A DNA stretch of 15,125 bases from Clostridia bacterium (GCA_029239935.1 JARBTY010000058.1:1-15125), one strand, 5' to 3'. Positions 1-5,902 are shown, counted from the first letter of the stretch. Notes: generated by a model from the sequence alone, not told the origin. Made by a program: numbers and translations.

Positions 1-1
1 T

Positions 2-907
2 CTGTCCGTACAGGGTTCAGATTCCTTGTTTACGTATAATGGGGTAACGATGCAGACAGATTCTAATACGGCAACGGTAAATGGTATGAAGCTTACTTTA
101 AAAGCAACAACAAATACCGAGGTGGATATTAATGTTACGGCGGATACAGAAGCTACTGTAAAGTTTGTAAATGACTTTGTGACAGAATACAATAAGCTGA
201 TAGATGATGCATATACTGGACTTAAAGCTGACAGTGCTTCTAAATATAAACCCTTGACTGCTGAGCAAAAAGAGACCATGTCAGAAGATGATATTAAGCT
301 TTGGGAGAAGAAAATTAAGGACAGCCTTTTAAGAAGAGATGCTACGCTTACAAAAGTTGTTGATAATATGAGAACATCTTTGAGTGGAGTAGTTGAAGGA
401 AATGCTTTTAAAAATTTAGCAGCCATTGGAATTACTACGGGAGACTGGACGCAAAACGGCAAGCTTGAAATCAGCGAAGAAAAACTAAGAGCTGCTGTCA
501 ATGAAAATTCAGAGGCTGTAATAGCCTTATTTGCAAAAGGAGGAGATCCTAAAACTGCTTATTTAGATGCTAATAAGGAAAGTACTGCTGCTGATTATGA
601 TAGTTTGACGGCTACGGAAAAAGAAAAATGGGTACAAAAGACAACAGGCTTAGGGCAAAGGCTTTATACAGGCTTATATGATCAATTTAAGGCTATTACA
701 GATACCAAAACAGCTACTTCAATATTTAATGATATTACGATACAAGATCAAATTGATGATGCAGAGGAAGATGTAGATACTTTAAATGATAAGCTTAGTA
801 ACATGGAAGATATTTATTACAAACGATTTACGGCAATGGAAAAAATGATGAGTCAGCTTAATAATCAAAGCAATTGGTTAACGCAGCAACTAGGAGGAAG
901 TAACTAA
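2..907 (+). CDS. fliD: Flagellar filament cap protein FliD, C-terminal part (5' end outside window)
   Basis: FliD forms the pentameric cap at the tip of the growing flagellar filament, where it helps flagellin subunits fold into place. The reading frame is open from the first bases, so the N-terminal part lies upstream of the window. The visible 301 residues begin with a segment typical of the FliD middle domain (YNGVTM, VNGMKLTLKATT) and continue into the FliD C-terminal domain (VKFVNDFVTEYNKLID, then KPLTAEQKE...LWEKKIKD...LLRRD). The last 50 or so residues form a heptad-like helix (ending with YYKRFTAMEKMMSQLNNQS and WLTQQL), the terminal coiled coil usual in this family. The stop TAA shares its last A with the ATG of fliS, which points to translational coupling. 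The TTG at 26 is an internal codon, not a start. Confidence 0.93.
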   Translation: MSVQGSDSLFTYNGVTMQTDSNTATVNGMKLTLKATTNTEVDINVTADTEATVKFVNDFVTEYNKLIDDAYTGLKADSASKYKPLTAEQKETMSEDDIKLWEKKIKDSLLRRDATLTKVVDNMRTSLSGVVEGNAFKNLAAIGITTGDWTQNGKLEISEEKLRAAVNENSEAVIALFAKGGDPKTAYLDANKESTAADYDSLTATEKEKWVQKTTGLGQRLYTGLYDQFKAITDTKTATSIFNDITIQDQIDDAEEDVDTLNDKLSNMEDIYYKRFTAMEKMMSQLNNQSNWLTQQLGGSN

Positions 908-1281
908 TGGTAAATCCCTATCAACAGTATAAAGAAAATAGTATCTTAACAGCCTCTCCAGGTGAACTCACATTAATGTTATATAATGGAGCTATAAAAT
1001 TTTGCAATCAAGCAGAAGAGGCTATAGAGAAAAAAGACGTAGAAGCAAGCCATATGTATATTGTAAGAACACAAGATATTATTGATGAATTAGAACTGAC
1101 CTTGGACATAAAATATCCCATATCTCAAGAGATGGCAAAACTTTATGATTTTATAAGGACTTTATTAGTCGATGCAAATATAAAGAAAGATGCTGCGAAG
1201 GTTAAGGAAGCAAGAGAGCTTATAAAAGAATTTAGAGATGTTTGGCAAGAGGTTATTAAAGGGAAAAACAAAGTAGGATAG
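907..1281 (+). CDS. fliS: Flagellin export chaperone FliS
   Basis: FliS binds the C-terminus of newly made flagellin in the cytoplasm, prevents early polymerisation and delivers it to the flagellar type III export gate. The 124-residue product has the usual FliS length and its hallmark N-terminus: NPYQQYKENSILTASPGEL followed by TLMLYNGAIKF, then an all-helical body (EEAIEKKD, TQDIIDELELTLD, FIRTLLVDANIKKD). The ATG overlaps the fliD stop by one base. An AGGAGG at 892-897, inside the fliD coding end, lies nine bases upstream, so the start is well fixed. A terminator follows about 110 bases downstream, so fliD-fliS appears to end a flagellar transcription unit. Confidence 0.96.
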   Translation: MVNPYQQYKENSILTASPGELTLMLYNGAIKFCNQAEEAIEKKDVEASHMYIVRTQDIIDELELTLDIKYPISQEMAKLYDFIRTLLVDANIKKDAAKVKEARELIKEFRDVWQEVIKGKNKVG

Positions 1282-1393
1282 ATGAGATCGATGGCATAAT
1301 CAAGAGAAGGATACTTAAGAAAAGAGATAGCATTTATACTAACGCTTATGATGTATTACGTATATGTAGTTGCGTTTATGGGGTTTATAGAAC

Positions 1394-1430
1394 ATAGGGT
1401 GTAGTCTAGGCTGCACCTATTTTTGTTGTT
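1394..1430 (+). terminator. Intrinsic terminator after fliS
   Basis: ATAGGGTGTAG (1394-1404) can pair with CTGCACCTAT (1411-1420) with one bulge and a G-U pair, leaving a six-base loop. It is followed by the T-rich run TTTTGTTGTT. It is the only good stem-plus-T structure between fliS and the next gene, so it probably ends the fliD-fliS transcript. The rest of the 252-base gap holds the sigma-28-like promoter described separately and no convincing gene. Confidence 0.7.
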
Positions 1431-1456
1431 AATAAACATCGCAAAATAGACGATAT
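1430..1456 (+). promoter_or_regulatory. Candidate sigma-28 (SigD/FliA-type) promoter
   Basis: The -10-like element GACGATAT (1449-1456) matches the flagellar sigma factor consensus GCCGATAT at seven of eight bases. Upstream, TAAT (1430-1433) matches TAAA at three of four with a 15-base spacer, the usual distance. No sigma-A promoter fits as well in this stretch. It sits just after the fliS terminator and about 78 bases before the ATG at 1534, suggesting that the two following small genes are late flagellar genes. The match is by eye, and such short motifs can occur by chance. Confidence 0.5.
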
Positions 1457-1533
1457 AAACTATAACATATACCAAGCGGATCTCATATGATAATCATACG
1501 GATAGAGATGAGACTTATTAAGGGGGAACAACC

Positions 1534-1896
1534 ATGAAAAAAGCTTTTATAGAAGAACTGCAAAAGCTTACCAATCTTCAAAAAGAAGCATTAGAAAAAG
1601 ATAATTTAGACGAGTTTACGAGTCTCACACAAAAAAAGCAAGTCTGCATAGACGAAATCAATGCCATCATCAACCGCACACCTAGTGTATTGGATGACAG
1701 AGAAAAAGCCATATTATTAGAGACATCTAAGGTAGACCAAGAGAACAGAGCAGAATTTGACAAACAGTTTGAAGAGGTCAAGCTGCAGCTCCGTAAAATA
1801 AGAGCGCTAAAGAAAAGGGATGCCACTTATGCGAATCCCTATGATGTATCCCGCGAAGAAGGCATCTTTTTTGATAAAAAACAAGGCAAACGCTAA
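1534..1896 (+). CDS. Small helical protein, possible FliT/FlgN-type flagellar export chaperone
   Basis: The 120-residue product is predicted to be almost entirely alpha-helical and charged. A first amphipathic helix (EELQKLTNLQKEALEK) is followed by LDEFTSLTQKKQVCIDEINAI, a pattern of the kind seen in FliT and FlgN, where a helical pair grips export substrates. A second long helix covers about residues 55-95 (REKAILLETSKVDQENRAEF onward). The C-terminus ends in EEGIFFDKKQGKR, similar in style to the short FDKK-type endings of small Clostridial flagellar chaperones as I remember them. There is no signal peptide or membrane segment, so it should be cytoplasmic. AGGGGG at 1521-1526 lies seven bases before the ATG. 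It follows fliS and a sigma-28-like promoter, which supports a flagellar role. The family assignment is inference and no motif is decisive. Confidence 0.6.
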   Translation: MKKAFIEELQKLTNLQKEALEKDNLDEFTSLTQKKQVCIDEINAIINRTPSVLDDREKAILLETSKVDQENRAEFDKQFEEVKLQLRKIRALKKRDATYANPYDVSREEGIFFDKKQGKR

Positions 1897-1909
1897 AGGA
1901 GTATGAAAT

Positions 1910-2344
1910 ATGGAAAAGCTATTTGAATACCTTAATCACATTCAGAGTCTCCTAGATCAAATTTTTACGATAACAGATAATCAGACCACTATTTTGCTGA
2001 CTTTAACAGGAGCAGAAGGGGAGGCAGAAAATGAGGCCTTAGATATGGTTACCCAAATGGCTGATTATAAAGAGGAGCTCACCAAAGAATTAAGTAGCGC
2101 CGAGGAAGCGTTTCAGGCCTATTACGAGGCTCATAAAGAGCTGGTAGAAGGGGAAGTGCATGTAAGGGATATGCAGAGCCTTGTGAAGGGCGTACTGGAT
2201 GGCAAACAGGCAGTCGTTGCGCAGGAGCAAAAAAATCTCTTACTTCTTCAGGCTCATTCTAAAAAGAAGCTGGAGAGGGTGCAAGTGCCGCAAAATCCCC
2301 GTCATGCTGCCAGTGCTTACAGGAAACAACAAAAAAAGACCTGA
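1910..2344 (+). CDS. Unrecognised small coiled-coil protein in flagellar context
   Basis: I do not recognise this 144-residue product. It is cytoplasmic-looking (no signal peptide or membrane span), strongly helical and acidic in its first two thirds: helix LFEYLNHIQSLLDQIFTITD, then a helical stretch MADYKEELTKELSSAEEAFQ continuing to about residue 85, and a further helix to about 120. The last 25 residues switch to a basic tail (KKKLERVQVPQNPRHAASAY, RKQQKK). This shape would fit a flagellar chaperone or FlgN-like protein, but nothing proves it. AAGGAG at 1896-1901, overlapping the previous stop codon, lies eight bases before the ATG, so it is very likely co-translated with the gene at 1534. 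An out-of-frame ATG at 1903 leads to a stop after seven codons and was rejected. The end of the gene overlaps one arm of an inverted repeat. Confidence 0.75.
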   Translation: MEKLFEYLNHIQSLLDQIFTITDNQTTILLTLTGAEGEAENEALDMVTQMADYKEELTKELSSAEEAFQAYYEAHKELVEGEVHVRDMQSLVKGVLDGKQAVVAQEQKNLLLLQAHSKKKLERVQVPQNPRHAASAYRKQQKKT

Positions 2345-2432
2345 TATTTACAAAAAAATAGTAGCGAATAAGCTTGACTACCTGTTTAAGAGTATGATAT
2401 ATTTAATTTGTACCTAAATAGGTCTTTTTTTT
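2331..2432 (+). terminator. Terminator with widely spaced arms, downstream of the small flagellar genes
   Basis: AAAAAAAGACCT (2331-2342), overlapping the end of the upstream gene, is a perfect reverse complement of AGGTCTTTTTTT (2420-2431), with 77 bases between the arms. Locally, ACCT-AAAT-AGGT (2412-2423) also forms a four-base-pair hairpin followed by C and eight T. Either pairing would place a stem directly before a strong U tract and end transcripts from the flagellar side. A promoter for rpmG lies between the distant arms. Confidence 0.5.
2374..2403 (+). promoter_or_regulatory. Candidate sigma-A promoter for rpmG-secE-nusG
   Basis: TTGACT (2374-2379) and TATATT (2398-2403) are separated by 18 bases, and TG at 2395-2396 forms an extended -10 with one base before the hexamer. 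Transcription would start near 2410, at the foot of the small hairpin plus T8 that precedes rpmG, so the new transcript would carry only the weak local stem and not the long-arm pairing. This is the only good promoter between the flagellar genes and rpmG. Confidence 0.6.
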
Positions 2433-2477
2433 ATGTTAATTTTTAAGAGATTTAACTTAAGGTGGAGGTGTCAAAAC

Positions 2478-2630
2478 GTGAGAGTACAAATTACTTTAGC
2501 TTGTGAAGATTGCAAGCGAAGAAACTACACCATGACAAAGGATAAGAAAGCTCATCCAGACCGCATGGAAACCAAGAAATATTGCAAGTTTTGCAAAACA
2601 CACACAGCACACAAAGAAACTAAAAAATAA
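2478..2630 (+). CDS. rpmG: 50S ribosomal protein L33, zinc-binding type
   Basis: L33 is a small protein of the large subunit near the E site. The 50-residue product starts [17 protein letters not shown] and contains two CxxC pairs, CEDC (residues 9-12) and CKFC (36-39), which together bind zinc in the C+ form of L33. It ends in the family signature HKETK. The start is GTG at 2478, preceded by GGAGGTG at 2464-2470 with seven bases of spacing. The in-frame ATG at 2433 would add 15 residues foreign to the family and has no ribosome binding site. The conserved order rpmG-secE-nusG supports the call. Confidence 0.97.
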   Translation: MRVQITLACEDCKRRNYTMTKDKKAHPDRMETKKYCKFCKTHTAHKETKK

Positions 2631-2659
2631 TTTGTGCTTGTAAACCAGGGAGGGAATAG

Positions 2660-2842
2660 ATGATGGCAGAGTTTTTTAAAGACTTTATTGCAGAGAGTAA
2701 AAGAGTTGTATGGCCTAACAGACAAGATCTTTTTAAGATGACATTCAATGTAATCGTACTATCTACTATAGTTGCACTTATAATTTTAGCAATGGACTTT
2801 GTACTTAGCCAAGGAATGCTCTTATTACAAGGATTATCATAA
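2660..2842 (+). CDS. secE: Preprotein translocase subunit SecE
   Basis: SecE clamps SecY in the membrane and is needed for a stable SecYEG protein-conducting channel. The 60-residue product has the single-span Gram-positive form: a cytoplasmic amphipathic helix (FFKDFIAESKRVVWP, with the conserved K-VVWP turn near residues 14-19), then a hydrophobic membrane helix at about residues 29-50 (VIVLSTIVALIILAMDFVL). GGAGG at 2649-2653 lies six bases before the ATG at 2660 and nine before a second ATG at 2663; either could be used, with a difference of one residue. nusG follows after 16 bases, the standard arrangement. Confidence 0.96.
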   Translation: MMAEFFKDFIAESKRVVWPNRQDLFKMTFNVIVLSTIVALIILAMDFVLSQGMLLLQGLS

Positions 2843-2858
2843 TAATGGAGGAACAAAT

Positions 2859-3377
2859 ATGGACAAGGCAAAATGGTATGTAGTTCATACTTTTTCAGGA
2901 TATGAAAACAAAGTTAAGGCTAATATAGAAAAAGCCATTAAAAATCGAAATATGCAAGAACTCATCCATACTGTAGAAGTTCCTTTGCAACAAGAAATAG
3001 AAGAAAAGAACGGTGTCAAAAAAACTGTTCAAAGAAAAACATTCCCTGGGTATGTACTGGTTAAGATGGTAATGACGGATGATACATGGTATGTTGTTAG
3101 AAATACCAGAGGAGTTACGGGATTTGTTGGGCCAGACTCCAAACCAGTTTCACTTTCATTAGAAGAGGTTAAGAACATGGGAATCGATGCCTTTGGGCCA
3201 GTTCCAACTGTTAAAGTAGGAGATGCGGTAACGCTGCTTACTGGCGCATTTGAGAACTCTGAAGGAATCATTAAGGAAGTTCACCAATCTAAAGGTACTG
3301 TAGTGGTATCTGTTAATGGATTTGGTAGAGAGTTCCCTGTAGAGATAAGTATCAATCAAATTGAAGTACTTGTCTAA
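2859..3377 (+). CDS. nusG: Transcription elongation/antitermination factor NusG
   Basis: NusG binds the polymerase clamp through its N-terminal domain and contacts Rho or the ribosomal S10 complex through its C-terminal KOW domain. The 172-residue product opens with KWYVVHTFSGYENKVKANIE, the classic NGN start, and carries RKTFPGYVLVKMVM and WYVVRNTRGVTGFVG in the NGN core. The KOW domain lies in about residues 115-172 (VKVGDAVTLLTGAFENSEGI to the end). The KOW turn reads GAFENSEG, where many homologues have GPF followed by an aromatic residue, a mild deviation. The start at 2859 is fixed by GGAGG at 2847-2851. In-frame upstream codons from 2799 lie inside secE and are not part of the gene. 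Confidence 0.97.
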   Translation: MDKAKWYVVHTFSGYENKVKANIEKAIKNRNMQELIHTVEVPLQQEIEEKNGVKKTVQRKTFPGYVLVKMVMTDDTWYVVRNTRGVTGFVGPDSKPVSLSLEEVKNMGIDAFGPVPTVKVGDAVTLLTGAFENSEGIIKEVHQSKGTVVVSVNGFGREFPVEISINQIEVLV

Positions 3378-3437
3378 GGAATCTACACAAGCAATATGTA
3401 GGCTTCAACACGAAACAATTAAAGTATGAACGCGCGA

Positions 3438-3465
3438 GTGGGAGGGAATTCCCCGCGAATACCAC
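3438..3465 (+). promoter_or_regulatory. L1-binding RNA element in the rplK leader (23S L1-stalk mimic)
   Basis: GTGG (3438-3441) pairs with CCAC (3462-3465), and GGG (3444-3446) pairs with CCC (3451-3453) over an AATT loop. Between them is an asymmetric internal loop with GA on the 5' side and a CGCGAATA-type strand on the 3' side. The strands GTGGGAGGG and GAATACCAC closely follow the base of the L1 stalk in 23S rRNA (GUGGGAGG and GAAAUACCAC, from memory of the E. coli sequence). L1 is known to repress its own operon by binding such mRNA copies. The element ends nine bases before the rplK ribosome binding site AGGAGGT (3474-3480). Confidence 0.8.
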
Positions 3466-3488
3466 ATTTTTTTAGGAGGTGCGCTGAA

Positions 3489-3914
3489 ATGGCGAAAAAA
3501 GTTACAGGAATGATCAAATTACAAATTCCAGCTGGGAAAGCAACTCCAGCACCACCGGTAGGTCCAGCTCTTGGGCAACATGGTGTTAATATCGTAGGTT
3601 TTACAAAAGAATTCAATGAAAGAACAGCAAAAGATGTAGGTCTTATTATACCAGTTGTTATCACAGTATATCAGGATAGAAGTTTTACTTTTATCACAAA
3701 GACTCCACCAGCTGCAATTCTTTTAAAGAAAGCTTGTAAAATCGAATCAGGGTCAGCTAACTCTGTTAAAACAAAAGTAGCTAAAATATCAGCAGAAGAA
3801 GTTCGCAAAATTGCAGAACTTAAAATGCCTGATTTAAATGCAGGAAGCATTGAAGCAGCTATCAGCATGATTGCTGGTACAGCTCGTTCAATGGGGATTG
3901 TAATCGAAGGATAA
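3489..3914 (+). CDS. rplK: 50S ribosomal protein L11
   Basis: L11 forms the base of the L7/L12 stalk with L10 and 23S helices 43-44, the GTPase-associated centre. The 141-residue length is exactly the family norm. The N-terminal domain begins [20 protein letters not shown] and has the proline-rich [16 protein letters not shown] segment that faces thiopeptide antibiotics. The C-terminal rRNA-binding domain (about residues 75-141) includes [12 protein letters not shown] and ends [12 protein letters not shown]. The start at 3489 is set by AGGAGGT at 3474-3480. An in-frame ATG at 3426 would make the leader coding, but it runs through the L1-binding element and matches no L11. I saw no strong promoter just upstream, so readthrough from the nusG side is likely. 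Confidence 0.97.
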   Translation: MAKKVTGMIKLQIPAGKATPAPPVGPALGQHGVNIVGFTKEFNERTAKDVGLIIPVVITVYQDRSFTFITKTPPAAILLKKACKIESGSANSVKTKVAKISAEEVRKIAELKMPDLNAGSIEAAISMIAGTARSMGIVIEG

Positions 3915-3944
3915 TTAAACTATTAAAGGCGCGTATATATTTAC

Positions 3945-3974
3945 GTGGGAGGGCTCAGTCCCCGATAATACCAC
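3945..3974 (+). promoter_or_regulatory. Second L1-binding RNA element, in the rplK-rplA spacer
   Basis: GTGG (3945-3948) pairs with CCAC (3971-3974), and GGG (3951-3953) pairs with CCC (3960-3962) over a six-base loop. The internal loop carries GA on one side and CGATAATA on the other. The strand GTGGGAGGG is identical to the element before rplK, and both end AATACCACA. It directly abuts the rplA ribosome binding site AAGGAGGT (3975-3982), so L1 bound here should block ribosome entry on its own gene. Confidence 0.8.
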
Positions 3975-3988
3975 AAGGAGGTAAAGTA

Positions 3989-4684
3989 ATGAAAAGAGGT
4001 AAAAAATATATCGAAGCTTCTAAACTTGTAGACCGTAACACGGCCTATGATCCATCAGATGCTTTCGGTCTTGTACAAAAAACAACAATTGCTAAATTTG
4101 ATGAGACAGTTGAAGCTCACATCAAATTAGGTGTAGATAGCCGTCATGCAGATCAACAAGTTCGTGGTGCAGTTGTACTTCCACACGGTACAGGTAAAAC
4201 TCTAAGAGTACTTGTATTCGCAAAAGGCGTTAAAGCTGATGAAGCTTTAGCAGCTGGTGCTGAACATGTTGGCGGAGAAGAACTAATCCCAAGAATTCAA
4301 AATGAAGGTTGGTTAGACTTTGATATCGTTGTTGCAACACCAGATATGATGGGTGTAGTAGGTAGACTTGGTCGTGTACTTGGACCAAAAGGCTTAATGC
4401 CAAATCCAAAAGCTGGTACAGTTACTATGGATGTAACTAAAGCAATCAACGAAATCAAAGCTGGTAAAATAGAGTATCGTCTTGACAAAACAAACATTAT
4501 CCATGTGCCAATTGGTAAAGTTTCTTTTGGAACTGAAAAATTACAAGACAACTTCCACACGTTAATGAGTGCAGTTATAAAAGCAAAACCATCTGCTGCA
4601 AAAGGTCAGTATCTTCGCAGCATTTCAGTCTCTACTACAATGGGACCTGGTATTAAAATCAATCCATCAAAAGCAGAAGCTTAA
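3989..4684 (+). CDS. rplA: 50S ribosomal protein L1
   Basis: L1 is the mobile stalk protein that helps deacylated tRNA leave the E site, and in many bacteria it is also the translational repressor of the L11-L1 operon. The 231-residue product has the family length and opens [20 protein letters not shown]. The signature loop [16 protein letters not shown] is present, with G132-P133-K134-G135 and P138-N139-P140-K141, followed by [21 protein letters not shown]. Domain II lies in the middle third ([19 protein letters not shown] through [14 protein letters not shown]). The start follows AAGGAGGT at 3975-3982, which touches an L1-binding RNA element. No terminator is evident after the gene; the rplJ promoter starts 15 bases downstream. 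Confidence 0.97.
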   Translation: MKRGKKYIEASKLVDRNTAYDPSDAFGLVQKTTIAKFDETVEAHIKLGVDSRHADQQVRGAVVLPHGTGKTLRVLVFAKGVKADEALAAGAEHVGGEELIPRIQNEGWLDFDIVVATPDMMGVVGRLGRVLGPKGLMPNPKAGTVTMDVTKAINEIKAGKIEYRLDKTNIIHVPIGKVSFGTEKLQDNFHTLMSAVIKAKPSAAKGQYLRSISVSTTMGPGIKINPSKAEA

Positions 4685-4698
4685 TAAGACGAAAGTCA

Positions 4699-4727
4699 TT
4701 GACAAGCCTCTCTAAAGATGATATACT
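4699..4727 (+). promoter_or_regulatory. Strong sigma-A promoter for rplJ-rplL
   Basis: TTGACA (4699-4704) is a perfect -35. TATACT (4722-4727) is a near-consensus -10 with an ideal 17-base spacer and an extended-10 TG at 4719-4720. The expected start is near 4734, immediately before the L10 leader. It separates rplJL transcription from rplKA. Confidence 0.88.
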
Positions 4728-4733
4728 GAAAAA

Positions 4734-4877
4734 CGTTGATAAATGAATACTGTACCGCAGACAGTAGGTGCCCTAAACGGCATAACGTATACAACCTACC
4801 GAGGTCTCATGATAAATGGACGGATGTATTGCCACTTTGCCTGCGGATTTATAACAGCAAAGTGGCTTTTTATTTTT
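4734..4877 (+). ncRNA. Ribosomal L10 leader (cis-regulatory RNA)
   Basis: The segment before rplJ fits the L10 leader, where the L10-L12 complex binds its own mRNA. GTAGG (4764-4768) pairs with CCTAC (4795-4799). TGCC (4769-4772) pairs with GGCA (4779-4782) inside it. AGAC (4759-4762) pairs with GTCT (4804-4807) outside it across an asymmetric internal loop (CGAG opposite A) of the kind expected at a kink. CCGCAG (4755-4760) is also a perfect complement of CTGCGG (4841-4846) in the terminator loop, offering a competing fold. The conserved strings CCGCAGACAG-AGGTGCC and CCTACCGAGGT agree with the family as I remember it. L10 binding would favour the downstream terminator. Confidence 0.88.
4831..4877 (+). 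terminator. Attenuator of the L10 leader
   Basis: GCCACTTTGC (4831-4840) and GCAAAGTGGC (4857-4866) form a perfect ten-base-pair stem with a 16-base loop, followed directly by TTTTTATTTTT. The loop contains CTGCGG, which can pair back to CCGCAG in the leader, so formation is probably conditional. It lies about 80 bases before rplJ and should set the expression level of rplJL. Confidence 0.9.
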
Positions 4878-4881
4878 AAAA

Positions 4882-4926
4882 CTATGGACGAACCAAATCC
4901 ATAGAGACAGGTTTTTATGCCTGTCT
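4882..4926 (+). other. Two tandem hairpins between the attenuator and rplJ
   Basis: CTATGG (4882-4887) pairs with CCATAG (4899-4904). Directly after it, AGACAGG (4905-4911) pairs with CCTGTCT (4920-4926) over an eight-base loop. Both stems are perfect and abut, so they could stack. They sit after the T tract and before the rplJ ribosome binding site at 4943. They may shape translation or RNA processing; no function is shown. Confidence 0.5.
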
Positions 4927-4956
4927 ATTGATCTAAGATTTCAAGGAGGTGTAATA

Positions 4957-5448
4957 ATGGCAAAAGTGGAACAAAAACAAGTGGTTGTTGATGAGATTAA
5001 ACAAAAAATAAGCGGAGCTAGCTCCATTCTTTTAGTTGATTATCGTGGGCTTACAGTAGCACAAGATACTTCTCTTCGTAAACAACTTCGTGAAAACAAT
5101 GTTGAGTACAAAGTGTACAAAAACACTATGGTAAACTTCGCTATTGAAGGAACAGAATTTGCAGAGCTTTCAAAAGATCTTGAAGGACCAACAGCGTTAG
5201 CAATCAGCTATGATGATGCGACAGCAGGCCCTAGAATTCTTGCTAAACTAGCAAAAGCTAATGACAAATTAGAATTCAAAGCAGGTGTAGTAGAAGGACA
5301 TTATTATGATGCAAAGGGTATGATTGCGATAGGTAATATTGCACCAAGAGAAGAACTACTTGGTCGTTTACTTGGAAGCTTCAAATCACCAATATCAAGT
5401 TTTGCACGTGTTATCAAACAAGTTGCAGAGAAAAAAGAACAAGAATAA
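4957..5448 (+). CDS. rplJ: 50S ribosomal protein L10
   Basis: L10 anchors the L7/L12 dimers to the ribosome next to L11, and with L7/L12 it also acts as the autogenous regulator through the leader RNA upstream. The 163-residue product is within the normal family range. The N-terminal rRNA-binding domain shows SSILLVDYRGLTVAQDTSLR, KQLRENNVEYKVYKNTMVN and GPTALAISYDD. The C-terminal helix that carries L7/L12 follows APREELLGRLLGSFKSPISS and runs to FARVIKQVAEKKEQE. AAGGAGGTG at 4943-4951 fixes the ATG at 4957. rplL follows after 32 bases without a terminator. Confidence 0.97.
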   Translation: MAKVEQKQVVVDEIKQKISGASSILLVDYRGLTVAQDTSLRKQLRENNVEYKVYKNTMVNFAIEGTEFAELSKDLEGPTALAISYDDATAGPRILAKLAKANDKLEFKAGVVEGHYYDAKGMIAIGNIAPREELLGRLLGSFKSPISSFARVIKQVAEKKEQE

Positions 5449-5480
5449 TCTAAAACCAAAATTTATGGAGGTGCTTAATA

Positions 5481-5849
5481 ATGGCAAAATTATCAATTCA
5501 AGAAATTATGGAAGCTATAAAAGAATTAACAATCTTAGAATTAAACGAGTTAGTAACAGCTTGTGAAGAAGAATTTGGCGTATCAGCAGCAGCAGGTGTT
5601 ATGGTTGCAGCAGGTCCAGCAGCAGAAGTTGAAGAAAAAACAGAATTCGATGTTGAATTAACAGAAACTGGATCAGAAAAAATCAAAGTTATCAAAGTTG
5701 TTCGTGAAATCACAGGCCTTGGCTTAAAAGAAGCTAAAGAAGCAGTAGATGGCGCACCAAAAGTTCTTAAAGAAGGTATTACTAAAGAAGAAGCTGAAGC
5801 GATCAAAGCTAAACTTGAAGAAGTTGGCGCTAAAGTTACATTAAAATAA
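5481..5849 (+). CDS. rplL: 50S ribosomal protein L7/L12
   Basis: L7/L12 is the multicopy stalk protein that recruits and activates translational GTPases. The 122-residue product has the standard three-part plan: an N-terminal dimerisation helix region ([20 protein letters not shown], residues about 6-25), a flexible Ala/Gly-rich hinge ([19 protein letters not shown]), and the globular C-terminal domain (from [20 protein letters not shown], about 52-122, ending [12 protein letters not shown]). GGAGGTG at 5467-5473 precedes the ATG. The coding strand is unusually rich in simple GAA, GCA and AAA codons, which also opens a long stretch without stops on the opposite strand (5498-5857); that is an artefact. 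A terminator follows 26 bases after the stop. Confidence 0.98.
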   Translation: MAKLSIQEIMEAIKELTILELNELVTACEEEFGVSAAAGVMVAAGPAAEVEEKTEFDVELTETGSEKIKVIKVVREITGLGLKEAKEAVDGAPKVLKEGITKEEAEAIKAKLEEVGAKVTLK

Positions 5850-5875
5850 TTGATCATATAATGATAAAAAATATA

Positions 5876-5902
5876 GGCAGGCGTAAAGCCTGCCTTATTT
5901 TT
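5876..5902 (+). terminator. Intrinsic terminator after rplL
   Basis: GGCAGGC (5876-5882) and GCCTGCC (5888-5894) form a perfect GC-rich stem with the five-base loop GTAAA, followed by TTATTTTTG. It ends the rplJ-rplL unit and separates it from rpoB. Confidence 0.92.

Noticed and set aside
1348..1404. 18-residue hydrophobic reading frame (MMYYVYVVAFMGFIEHRV) after fliS
   Set aside because: No ribosome binding site at a suitable distance, and its stop lies in the terminator stem; short hydrophobic frames are expected by chance in AT-rich DNA.
1471..1516. TCTCAT...ATGAGA inverted repeat upstream of the gene at 1534
   Set aside because: Only six base pairs in an AT-rich leader with no T run; too weak to call an operator or terminator.
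3370..3400. TTGTCT with a TATGTA-like element after nusG as an rplK promoter
   Set aside because: Spacing of 19 bases and poor -10; much weaker than the other promoters in the window, so not annotated.
3426..3488. In-frame ATG extension of L11
   Set aside because: It would translate the L1-binding RNA element, matches no L11 N-terminus, and the ATG at 3489 has a good AGGAGGT.
5498..5857. 119-residue frame on the minus strand across rplL
   Set aside because: A composition artefact of the repetitive GAA/GCA/AAA codons of rplL; no ribosome binding site or family resemblance.
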